Shown here one piece after another: positions 1 through 6,983 of a DNA stretch of 14,494 bases (its first letter is position 1; the number at the start of each line of letters is the position of its first letter). Below the pieces are notes generated by a model. That model saw only the letters and a list, made by a program, of their open reading frames with translations. It was not told where the DNA came from and ran no database searches. The position numbers were made by a program, and so were the translations under genes. The stretch is from Candidatus Eiseniibacteriota bacterium. GTDB taxonomy: Bacteria > Eisenbacteria > RBG-16-71-46 > CAIMUX01. The stretch is taken from NCBI GenBank assembly GCA_020431745.1, contig JAGQHR010000020.1, forward strand, positions 1 through 14,494, written 5' to 3'.

Positions 1-307
1 CGATCCGCGTGTTTCCGTCGCGATTCCGCGATGAGCCGTAAGACTTGGGGGGGGACCACCGGTATACAGGAATAACTGTAACAGGAACCCACCACCCTAT
101 CAAATCCCTTTGCCGATCGAATGCTCGTTCCGGTCGTGTTCTCTCTACAGAGCGAACGAAGTTTCGGTAACGTAACGATCCGGCCGGGCCGGTACAAGCA
201 GGAAAAAGTACCGTGTCGCTCGAGGAACGTGACACCGCCGGCGACGCGGGTGCCGGGCCGCGAGGGCACGGTGACGTTTGGAAGCAGGCTCGCGCCAGAG
301 AAGCCGG
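1..307. other. Stretch without a recognised gene at the left edge
   Basis: No convincing coding region was found here. The first 210 bases are less GC-rich than the rest of the window, as expected of intergenic DNA. Short open frames exist (for example one from 121), but their translations are arginine- and proline-rich, lack family motifs and run antisense into the DUF368 gene. The heptamer ACAGGAA occurs at 66-72 and 81-87, and TACAG/CTGTA form a small inverted repeat between them. A gene ending in the first 40 bases cannot be excluded. No clear terminator for the leftward DUF368 gene is visible. Confidence 0.5.
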
Positions 308-1354
308 CTACCTGGCCTTCGCGTCGTCGGACCCGAGGCGGGCCACCCCCGCGGTGACGAGCGCGCCGAGGATCACGTATCCGATCGCCCCCACCCAGTG
401 CACCGGTCGGGGCGTGAAGTAGGCGGTTGGGTAGTCTTCGATCTCGAACTCCATCAGATTCTCCGCCGTCACGACCTGCCCCTTGATCACGGTCTCCCCC
501 AACACCGGCTCGACCGTCTGCTGGAACGGCCACAGGCCGACCACCGCGCCGACGAGCAATCCCAGGAGCACGCCCAGCGTGGGCTTCTCGAACCGTCGCA
601 GGAGCCAGCGCAGCAGGCTGCTCACCGCGACGACGCCGACGACGACCCCGATCGCGACCGGGACCAGCACGTGGAGGGCGGGATCCATGGCCGCGGCGAC
701 ATCGCGCACTTCGAGCGCCATCTTGAACCGATCGATCGCGGCGAGAATGGGCAGGTACTCGCCGAGCACGAGAAGCAGATAGCCGCCACTCACTCCCGGA
801 AGGATCATCGCGCTCGCACCGGCCAATCCCGCGAGACCGTGTCCCACCGGGCTGCCCGCACCGCCGCTCGCGGCGCCGGTGCCCGCAGCCTGTGCCAGCG
901 CCAACGCCACCATGCCGGCGAATCCCACGAGCGCCCCGACCCAAAGCCCACCGGACGCGGGCCGGGCCAGCTTCCAGACCACCGGCACGCCGCCCAGGGT
1001 GAGACCGATGAACGCGCTGTACATGATCCAGCGATGGTCGAGGACGAGATTCTTGACCACGCCGGCGCAGAGCACGACCGCGAGCGTGCCCGTGAGAACC
1101 ACCGTCGCGAGCACCAGAAGCGACCGGGGACGAAACTTGAGCGTCGAAACTTCGGCGATCGCGTTGATGAACGCGGGATAGACGCCCGCCGCCAGCAACA
1201 TGGTGCCCCCGCTGATTCCGGGAACCAGGTTCGCCAATCCCATCAAGGCCCCGCCCAGCACGCCGCGCACGGCCAGACGGGACGCGGGCGCGTCCTGTCC
1301 CGGAACCGTGGTCCCATCCGTCGTCTCCCGGCCCTCCGACTCCGTCCTCACCAC
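308..1354 (-). CDS. DUF368 family membrane protein, likely undecaprenyl-phosphate translocase
   Basis: A 348-aa polytopic membrane protein. Two related loops identify the DUF368 family: VPGISGGTM at residues 44-52 after a Gly-rich segment, and LPGVSGGY at 185-192. This is the internal duplication typical of the family. DUF368 proteins (PopT-type) have been described as flippases that return undecaprenyl phosphate to the cytoplasmic face for reuse in peptidoglycan and surface-glycan synthesis; that role here is inferred from family membership. The start is GTG at 1354, preceded by AAGGAGG (1360-1366) five bases upstream; a second GTG follows directly. The first ~27 residues are hydrophilic and probably cytoplasmic. 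It lies 148 bp downstream of the sigma-54 activator on the same strand, so co-transcription is possible. Small GC hairpins in the gap lack a U-tract. Confidence 0.88.
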   Translation of the reverse strand: MVRTESEGRETTDGTTVPGQDAPASRLAVRGVLGGALMGLANLVPGISGGTMLLAAGVYPAFINAIAEVSTLKFRPRSLLVLATVVLTGTLAVVLCAGVVKNLVLDHRWIMYSAFIGLTLGGVPVVWKLARPASGGLWVGALVGFAGMVALALAQAAGTGAASGGAGSPVGHGLAGLAGASAMILPGVSGGYLLLVLGEYLPILAAIDRFKMALEVRDVAAAMDPALHVLVPVAIGVVVGVVAVSSLLRWLLRRFEKPTLGVLLGLLVGAVVGLWPFQQTVEPVLGETVIKGQVVTAENLMEFEIEDYPTAYFTPRPVHWVGAIGYVILGALVTAGVARLGSDDAKAR

Positions 1355-1502
1355 CCGATCCTCCTTCGACTGCGCGATGCGCCGCTTTCATCGCGACGGA
1401 TCCCCGGCCCGACTCCCCGCACACGGCGGGTGCCCTCCGGAGATTCCCGGACGAGCGCGTGGGGATTCTGCGCGATGCACGGCGCCGCGCCAAGCCAAGA
1501 GG

Positions 1503-3710
1503 TCAGGCCGAGGGGGCGGCCTCGATGCCGAGCCGTTTCATCTTGCTGAGCAGTGTCGTGCGCGAAAGCCCTCCCAGCCGTTCGGCGGTGCGCGTGCGAT
1601 TCCAACCGTTCTCTTCGAGAGCCTGCAGGATGAGCCGTCGTTCCAACCGTTCCAGCACGGTATCGAGCCCCGTCCGTGCGACGTCTTCGACCGAAACCGC
1701 GTCCGTCGCCGGAATCGTCGGCCCGGGAAGCTCGTGGGCTTCCCATTGCGACTCCTCTCCCGGAAAGTCGATCAGCTCCGGACCGATGCGACTCTCACCG
1801 AGCGCCTGCGCGAAATACGCCGCGCGGAGCGTCGTCGCGCGCAGCTCGCGGACGTTTCCCGGCCACGGGTATCCCAAGAGCTTGGCGAGCGCACCGTCCG
1901 AGATCTGCACTGCGCCCTGCGCGCGTACTTCGAAGAGGAATCGCTCGATGAGGCGCGGGATGTCTCCCCGCCGCTCGCGGAGCGGAGGCAGCGTGATCGT
2001 GATACCCCGGATGCGGTGCAGCAAATCCAGGCGGAACCGTCCCTCCCGCACCGCACCGTCGAGATCCCGGTGAGTCGCGGCGACGAGACGGACGAGGACC
2101 CGGCGCGCCCTGAGGTCCCCGACGCGGCGGACCTCACCGCTCTCGAGCACGCGCAGCATCTTCATCTGCGCATCCATCCCCATCTCCCCGATCTCGTCGA
2201 GGAAGAGCGTCCCCCCGTCGGCGGCCTCGACGAGACCCGGCTTTTCGCCGGCCGCTCCCGTGAACGCACCGCGCGCATGTCCGAAGAGCTCACTCTCGAG
2301 CAGGTCCCGCGGGATCGCCCCGCAGTGGATCGCGATGCAGTCCCCGGGACGGGTGCTCCACCGATGGATGGCACGTGCCACGACTTCCTTCCCCGTCCCG
2401 CTCTCCCCGAGAATGAGCACCGGGAGCGGGCTCGGAGCGAGCAGGATCAGGCGGGAAAGGTCCCGCAGCACGCGAACGTCCGCCGTCACGAACCCCGCGG
2501 CTTCGGACCGGCGGCGGATCGTTTCGAGGCTCACCCGGCGGGTCGATCCCGCCGGCACGACCTGCCTCAATACGGCTGCGTCGGCCGCGTTGGGCTCGGC
2601 GGAGGGTTCGGAGGTCCGAATCAGGCGGAGCCAGCGGTCCTCGCACTCCTGGGCACGCCGCTCCAGGCCGATTTGACGGAACAACCCCGCCGCGAGCCCG
2701 AGCTCCGCCCGCGCCCGCGCCACCTGGCGGGCCGCCCGCGGCCCCCCGCCGTCCTCTACACACCAGAGCGAGAGGTCGGACGATGCCGCAAGGAGCTCCG
2801 CGCGTGACCAGGGCTCGGTGAACCGCGACGACAGATTCGCCACCGCCTCGAAGATCCGCTGTCGGCGGACGGCGTCCAACTCGGACGCGGCGCGTTCCAG
2901 CTCGCGGGCGAGGCGCGGTGCGAGCCAGGGCGGCACGGTCTCGGTGGGATCGGCCTCGCTGTGCGCGAGCCAGGCGTCGAGAATCTCGGGCGCGCTCCCG
3001 TCCGGGGTGCCGTGCAGCCACTCCCTCAGGCGTTGCGGCCCCAGCACCAGCTCCACCAGGCGGGACCAGGCGAACCCGGCGCGGGGAAGAGGGAGGCGCA
3101 ACAGAGTCACGCGTTGGGGATCCTGCAGGATCTCGCGAACAAAGACGCTCTCGTCGTCGCATTCGAAAAGGCGGGTTCCCAGGTCGCACCGCGCGTCCCC
3201 CACGCCACCGAGTCGACGTCGCCGTCGCTCGAGCATCTCGGTCCGCGCAGCCGCTCCGCGACGGAGCTGCTCGAAGGCCACCGCGAGCACCAGAGCGCTG
3301 CGCAGGAGCGCAACGGAGTCTCCACGTCGGGCCACCCGCAGGACCATCGCGAGCGAACGCCGCGAGCGCGGTCCCCAGCCGATCTGGAATTGAGCCACGG
3401 CGCGCGCGAGGAAGAGCCAACCCGCGGCCGGACCGCTGGCGGCCCGCCGTCGCGTCAGCCGCGGATAGAGGGCTTCGATCTCTTCGATCGCATCCCGCCA
3501 GGCGCCCAGCGAAAGCTGCCAACGGAGAAGGCGATACCGATCGCGCATCTCCTGCTTGGGCGCGCGTCCATCGTGCGCCGAGACCAGAGCCCGCTGCATT
3601 GCGGTCGCCTCGCGCCATTTTCGTTCCCGCGCGAGGGCGAGGGCCTGTTCTCGCCAGGAACGGAGCCGCGCGGCCGGGTCGGAACCGGTCACCGAAGAGT
3701 TCTGCGCCAT
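1503..3710 (-). CDS. Sigma-54 activator (AAA+/Fis) with long helical N-terminus, no receiver
   Basis: A 735-aa enhancer-binding protein. The central AAA+ domain begins near residue 415, with Walker A GESGTGKE at 435-442, an intact sigma-54 contact loop GAFTGA at 481-486, Walker B TLFLDEIGE at 501-509 and the PPLRER segment near 575-580. A Fis-type helix-turn-helix closes the protein (about 706-731, ending KMKRLGIEA). It should therefore open sigma-54 polymerase complexes using ATP. The first ~400 residues have no receiver, GAF or PAS signature. They are Arg/Leu/Ala-rich and look like TPR-style helical repeats, so the input may be a protein partner rather than a phosphate; this is inference. 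The reading frame runs open to 3857, but ATG 3710 is chosen because AGGAGGT sits at 3715-3721. A -24/-12 element lies upstream, suggesting autoregulation. It is divergent from the TPR-thioredoxin gene, a plausible target. Confidence 0.93.
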   Translation of the reverse strand: MAQNSSVTGSDPAARLRSWREQALALARERKWREATAMQRALVSAHDGRAPKQEMRDRYRLLRWQLSLGAWRDAIEEIEALYPRLTRRRAASGPAAGWLFLARAVAQFQIGWGPRSRRSLAMVLRVARRGDSVALLRSALVLAVAFEQLRRGAAARTEMLERRRRRLGGVGDARCDLGTRLFECDDESVFVREILQDPQRVTLLRLPLPRAGFAWSRLVELVLGPQRLREWLHGTPDGSAPEILDAWLAHSEADPTETVPPWLAPRLARELERAASELDAVRRQRIFEAVANLSSRFTEPWSRAELLAASSDLSLWCVEDGGGPRAARQVARARAELGLAAGLFRQIGLERRAQECEDRWLRLIRTSEPSAEPNAADAAVLRQVVPAGSTRRVSLETIRRRSEAAGFVTADVRVLRDLSRLILLAPSPLPVLILGESGTGKEVVARAIHRWSTRPGDCIAIHCGAIPRDLLESELFGHARGAFTGAAGEKPGLVEAADGGTLFLDEIGEMGMDAQMKMLRVLESGEVRRVGDLRARRVLVRLVAATHRDLDGAVREGRFRLDLLHRIRGITITLPPLRERRGDIPRLIERFLFEVRAQGAVQISDGALAKLLGYPWPGNVRELRATTLRAAYFAQALGESRIGPELIDFPGEESQWEAHELPGPTIPATDAVSVEDVARTGLDTVLERLERRLILQALEENGWNRTRTAERLGGLSRTTLLSKMKRLGIEAAPSA

Positions 3711-3802
3711 GGGGACCTCCTGCGTTTCGAAGGGTTGCGCCGGGGATCCTGCATCGCCGAGCAGATGCGACCTTTTCGAACGGGCCCCGGGGGTTCGCGT
3801 CC

Positions 3803-3818
3803 AGCAACGGGCCTGCCA
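3803..3818 (-). promoter_or_regulatory. -24/-12 (sigma-54) promoter for the activator gene
   Basis: Read on the minus strand this is TGGCAGGCCCGTTGCT, against the consensus TGGCACG-N4-TTGCW. Eleven of twelve conserved positions match, including the invariant GG and GC at the correct spacing. The predicted start of transcription is near 3792, giving a leader of about 82 bases before ATG 3710. The gene driven is itself a sigma-54 activator, so autoregulation is the simple reading. The match was made by eye; no transcription data are available. Confidence 0.62.
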
Positions 3819-3829
3819 ATCTCGCGATC

Positions 3830-3854
3830 CGGTCGGAGGCGCCGCTCCCGACCG
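3830..3854. repeat. Inverted repeat just upstream of the activator promoter
   Basis: CGGTCGG at 3830-3836 is exactly complementary to CCGACCG at 3848-3854, with an 11-base spacer. It lies 12 bp upstream of the -24 box of the leftward promoter, centred about 50 bp from the predicted start. It could be a protein-binding site. In GC-rich DNA arms of 7 bp are only moderately unlikely by chance. Confidence 0.3.
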
Positions 3855-3889
3855 CACCCGCTGCCGTCATCTGCGCGGAAAAAGCGTAC

Positions 3890-3900
3890 TTCCGACGGAA
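3890..3900. repeat. Short palindrome TTCCGACGGAA in the divergent region
   Basis: TTCCG-A-CGGAA is a perfect 5-1-5 inverted repeat centred about 103 bp upstream of the predicted start of the leftward sigma-54 promoter, a usual distance for an enhancer site. It is too short to be strong evidence by itself. Confidence 0.25.
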
Positions 3901-3967
3901 CCCGCAGGCCCTGAGGGCGCACTCAAGGAACGGCGGGCGTCGGGACGGGGTCGCGCATCCGGAGGGG

Positions 3968-3983
3968 ACGTCCAACTGGACGT
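3968..3983. promoter_or_regulatory. 16-bp palindrome, candidate operator or enhancer site
   Basis: ACGTCCAACTGGACGT is a perfect inverted repeat with 7-bp arms and a 2-bp centre. It lies between the divergent activator and TPR-thioredoxin genes, about 183 bp upstream of the leftward sigma-54 start and 96 bp before ATG 4079. The GTCC/GGAC halves recall the paired sites at 12887-12923 but with a tighter centre, so a different Fis-family protein would be expected. The divergent activator is the obvious candidate; this is inference. Confidence 0.4.
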
Positions 3984-3986
3984 TCG

Positions 3987-4015
3987 CCTTCCAGGACTGG
4001 CACACTCCTGGAAGG
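3987..4015. repeat. Perfect 10-bp inverted repeat around a weak -24/-12-like element
   Basis: CCTTCCAGGA (3987-3996) is exactly complementary to TCCTGGAAGG (4006-4015), with a 9-base spacer CTGGCACAC. The spacer and right arm contain TGGCAC...TGGAA (3998-4013) on the plus strand. This resembles a -24/-12 promoter for the gene at 4079 but lacks the invariant C at -12. The element could be an operator, a leader hairpin or a degenerate sigma-54 promoter for the TPR-thioredoxin gene. The repeat is certain as sequence; its role is not. Confidence 0.45.
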
Positions 4016-4078
4016 GTCGGTCCAGCGGCCGCCCGCATCGAACCGGAGACACCCCACGAGCCGCCTCGGAGGACTCGC

Positions 4079-5581
4079 ATGCCCGATCGACCCTGCACTG
4101 CCCCCCGTTCGTTCGCTGTCCATCGTTCCCGTCACGGGAACCGCTCCGCGCGGACGAATCGGCGCGCCCTCCTCATCGGGATCGGGTCCTTGGCGGCGCT
4201 GTGTGCGCTGCCGCTGCCCTCGCGCGCCGCCGCCGACGCGGAGCTCGCGGCGATCGCCGCCCGGCCGGCCTCGCGCACCCAGACCCAGGACGCGCTCCTC
4301 AACGAGTGGTGGAAGCAGGGTCCCAACGTCAGCGCGGAGTTCGTCGGGAGGGCCCGCGAGGAAGCGCTGCGCGACCCACGGGCCAACGAAATGATGGAGC
4401 TCTACATCCAGGCTGCGATCGCCCAGGGGGACACGACGAGGCTGGAGCGGGACCTGGCCTCGCTCGAACGCGCGCACCCGGACGACGCCTGCTTTCCGTA
4501 CTATCGCGGGCTGACGCTCATGCCGGAGGAAGGGACGAAGGCGTTCCAGCGTGCGCTGGCCCTCGACCCCGACTATGCCCCGGCGCTGGTCGCGCAGGCC
4601 GGGCTCGACCTCTCCGCGCAGGAGCCGGCGTTGGACCAGGCGCGCACCCGACTGCTCCAGGCGGCGCGGCTCGATCCCGGCAACTATCGAACCTTCTATC
4701 TGCTGGGGCAGGTCTATCGGAGGACGGGCGACGAGGACTCCCGCTTGTTGGCGCTTCGCCGCGGAGTCGAGATCGAACCCGAGAGCCCACGACCGCGGCA
4801 GGCGCTGCTCCAGGCGCTGCAGGAAGGCGCGTCGGCGGCGCAGAAGACCGGGTCGATCCAGACTTGGGCAGAGGAGACCGCGACGTTCCTCGAAGAGCTG
4901 GCAGCGGACGTCCCCGGTCAGTCTTCGCTCCTCTACACCGCCGCCCGCGTCTCCATGTCGACGGGAGCACGCGAGCGGTCGCTGGCCGATCTCGACGCCG
5001 CGCTCACCGCCGGGTTCGACGATCCCATCAGCCTGGAGTCCGACGGCACGTTCGCGTCGCTCCGACAATCCGGACAGCTCGCACCGCTCGTCGAGCGCGC
5101 GCGGGCCAACCGCGTCACCAGCGAGCCGGCCCTCCGCGCGGAGCTGCGTACGGAACGCATCGACCTGGAGGCCCCCGACTTCACCCTGACGCGCCAGGGA
5201 GGGGGCACCGTCAAGCTTTCCGAGCTCCGGGGCAAGGTCGTGATCCTCGACTTCTGGGCGACCTGGTGCGGACCGTGCCGGAAGGCGCTGCCGGTGCTCC
5301 AGACCTACTTCGAAAACAAGCCGGAGAACGTCGAGGTCTTCTGCGTGAACGTCTTCGAGCGCGACGGCGGACGCTCCATCGAGTCCTTCTGGACCCAGGG
5401 CAAGTTCCCCATGCCCGTTCTCCTCGGCACGAACGACACCGCGGAGGCGTACTCCGTGCGGTCGATTCCGACGCTCTTCGTGATCGGACCCGACGGCAAG
5501 ATCGGCTATCGCCACCAGGGGTTCAGTCCGTACCTCGCGGAGCAGCTTCGCTGGATGTCGGAAGACCTGCTGGGGCTGTAG
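4079..5581 (+). CDS. Exported TPR-repeat protein with C-terminal TlpA-like thioredoxin domain
   Basis: A 500-aa protein. The ATG at 4079 follows GGAGGA with a short spacer. Residues 24-52 form an export signal: Arg-Arg at 28-29, a hydrophobic stretch LLIGIGSLAALCALPLP, then SRAAADA. The twin arginine allows Tat as well as Sec export. Residues ~55-345 are helical and TPR-like, with FQRALALDPDYAPAL (156-170) and a further unit near 190-235. From ~363 (EAPDFTL) follows a TlpA/AhpC-type thioredoxin fold with WCGPC (396-400, CGPC redox pair) and the cis-proline region SIPTLFVIG (462-470). It should act outside the cytoplasm as a thiol-disulfide oxidoreductase, perhaps docked by its TPRs; substrates are unknown. 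It is divergent from a sigma-54 activator, and its 3' end overlaps the convergent histidine kinase gene by 59 bp. Confidence 0.9.
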   Translation: MPDRPCTAPRSFAVHRSRHGNRSARTNRRALLIGIGSLAALCALPLPSRAAADAELAAIAARPASRTQTQDALLNEWWKQGPNVSAEFVGRAREEALRDPRANEMMELYIQAAIAQGDTTRLERDLASLERAHPDDACFPYYRGLTLMPEEGTKAFQRALALDPDYAPALVAQAGLDLSAQEPALDQARTRLLQAARLDPGNYRTFYLLGQVYRRTGDEDSRLLALRRGVEIEPESPRPRQALLQALQEGASAAQKTGSIQTWAEETATFLEELAADVPGQSSLLYTAARVSMSTGARERSLADLDAALTAGFDDPISLESDGTFASLRQSGQLAPLVERARANRVTSEPALRAELRTERIDLEAPDFTLTRQGGGTVKLSELRGKVVILDFWATWCGPCRKALPVLQTYFENKPENVEVFCVNVFERDGGRSIESFWTQGKFPMPVLLGTNDTAEAYSVRSIPTLFVIGPDGKIGYRHQGFSPYLAEQLRWMSEDLLGL

Positions 5582-6983
5582 ATCCGATCCGCGGGGACTC
5601 GTCCGGCGCCGGGCCGCGCGGCTCCCGGTCGTGCGCGTCGACCGGCGTGCCGGCCGGATCGGCGACGAGCGCGCGGGGGGGAATGTCGATGCGGAAGCCC
5701 GCCTTTCCGGGAACCGTCGTCTCGAGGCGGTACCCGAACCCGTGGGCCGAGAGGATTTCCCGGATCAGCGTCAGTCCCAATCCCTGCCCCCCGGGCTTGG
5801 TCGTGAAGAACGACGTGAAGAGCGCGGGCTCGACTGCGGCCGGAATGCCGCCCCCGGTATCCTCGATGAGTAGATAGGCACCGTGGGCCGTGGGACCGGA
5901 GACGATCGCGACCTCTCCGTCCGCGTCGATCGCCTCGAAGGCGTTGCGCAGCACGTTGAGCAGGACCTGTTCCATTTGGGCGGCATCGACACGGACCGCG
6001 GAAAGTCGGGGGTCGAGCGAACAGCGACAGCGGATGCGACGCCGCTCGCGCTCGGGCTCCAGCAATCGCACGACACCTCCGACGAGGGCCGCCAGGTCGT
6101 GCGGCTCGGGCCGCGGCGGCGGTAACCGCACGAGCTCGGCAAAGCTCTTCATGAAGTCACCCAGATTGCGGGTGCGCGACGTGGCGACGTCGAGCCCGCT
6201 TTCGAAGTCGGCCCGGTCCCCCGGCGGAAGATGGCGCGCGTAGGCCAGACACGAGTGCAGGATCGAGATCACGGCGCCGCCCGTGTTGTTGACCTCGTGC
6301 GACATCGTGCGGATGAGCTTCTCGTAGGCAGCCTTCTCGATCTCGCGGAGCTCCCGGGTCATCTCGTCGAGGATCAGGAACGAACGCGGAAAGCCGCGGT
6401 CGAGGAACGTGAGCTTGCGATAGCGAACGCGGCGCCGCCCTGCGAGCGTGAGGAGACGATCCTCCCCGACCTCGGGCAGACCTCCGCCCGGCAGCAGTGA
6501 CGCCGCCACCTCCGGCCACGGACGGCCGACCGCGTCCTCGGCGGTGCATCCGAGGATCGCGCACGCCCCGGGGTTGATGTCCGTCACCCGTCCGTCGTAG
6601 TCGAGCGCGATGATTCCCGAAGGCGAGATCGCGATGAGCCGGCGCAGGAGCGAGTCCTGCTCCTGATTGCCGACCCGTTCCTGCCGCAGATGATCCACCA
6701 TCCGGTTGTAGAGCCGGATCAGGCGATCGACCTCCGGATGATGCGCCTCGCGAAAACGCGTGGTGAAGTCTTCGGCCTCCAGCAGCTCGAGCGCGGTGTC
6801 GAGGACGCGCCCGGGCTGCGCGAAGCGGTCCACCAGGCGCCAACCGATCGCGAAGGAGACCGCGAAGCCCAGCTCGACCGCGAGGAGCCAGAGGCGATGG
6901 CTCTGCAGGAAGACCCAGGCCGAACCCAGGAACAGCGCGTGGACCGCTCCGAGATAGAGGAGCAGCTTCGTGCGCTGCGTCAC
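5523..6983 (-). CDS. NtrY-like membrane sensor histidine kinase
   Basis: A 486-aa kinase, last gene of the exporter operon. Two membrane segments (about residues 6-26 and 31-51) are joined by only a few residues, so there is almost no periplasmic sensor. A HAMP-like stretch (~52-105) and a PAS-like domain (~110-205) follow. The H-box is MSHEVNNTGGAVISIL with His229, the N-box is LLNVLRNAFEAI (341-352), G1 is EDTGGGI (374-380) and G2 is GQGLGL (399-404). HEVNN is typical of the NtrY-like kinases that pair with NtrC-type regulators. It starts with GTG at 6983, overlapping the stop of the response regulator (GTGA), so translation is coupled and the two are almost certainly partners. The last ~45 residues are disordered-looking, and the final 59 bp run antisense to the TPR-thioredoxin gene. 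Confidence 0.92.
   Translation of the reverse strand: MTQRTKLLLYLGAVHALFLGSAWVFLQSHRLWLLAVELGFAVSFAIGWRLVDRFAQPGRVLDTALELLEAEDFTTRFREAHHPEVDRLIRLYNRMVDHLRQERVGNQEQDSLLRRLIAISPSGIIALDYDGRVTDINPGACAILGCTAEDAVGRPWPEVAASLLPGGGLPEVGEDRLLTLAGRRRVRYRKLTFLDRGFPRSFLILDEMTRELREIEKAAYEKLIRTMSHEVNNTGGAVISILHSCLAYARHLPPGDRADFESGLDVATSRTRNLGDFMKSFAELVRLPPPRPEPHDLAALVGGVVRLLEPERERRRIRCRCSLDPRLSAVRVDAAQMEQVLLNVLRNAFEAIDADGEVAIVSGPTAHGAYLLIEDTGGGIPAAVEPALFTSFFTTKPGGQGLGLTLIREILSAHGFGYRLETTVPGKAGFRIDIPPRALVADPAGTPVDAHDREPRGPAPDESPRIGSTAPAGLPTSSEAAPRGTD

Noticed and set aside
181..196. CCGGCC-G-GGCCGG palindrome as a terminator for the DUF368 gene
   Set aside because: The centre is a single base, so a hairpin would have to open several pairs, and no U-tract follows.
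121..357. 78-aa plus-strand open frame at the left edge
   Set aside because: No ribosome-binding site, unusual composition, and its 3' part is antisense to the DUF368 gene.
1400..1460. Small hairpins between the activator and DUF368 genes
   Set aside because: Stems of about 5 bp without U-tracts are expected by chance at this GC content.
278..2807. Long plus-strand open frames opposite the DUF368 and activator genes
   Set aside because: They are antisense shadows typical of GC-rich coding DNA: low-complexity Arg/Pro/His/Gln-rich translations with no motifs, opposite well-supported genes.
2918..4078. N-terminal extension of the TPR-thioredoxin frame back to 2918
   Set aside because: The extension is Arg/Pro/Ala-rich and antisense to the activator gene; ATG 4079 has a good ribosome-binding site and begins a signal peptide.
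5609..5628. GC hairpin downstream of the TPR-thioredoxin stop as its terminator
   Set aside because: The stem is short and bulged, has no U-tract, and lies inside the kinase coding sequence where GC-rich self-complementarity is common.
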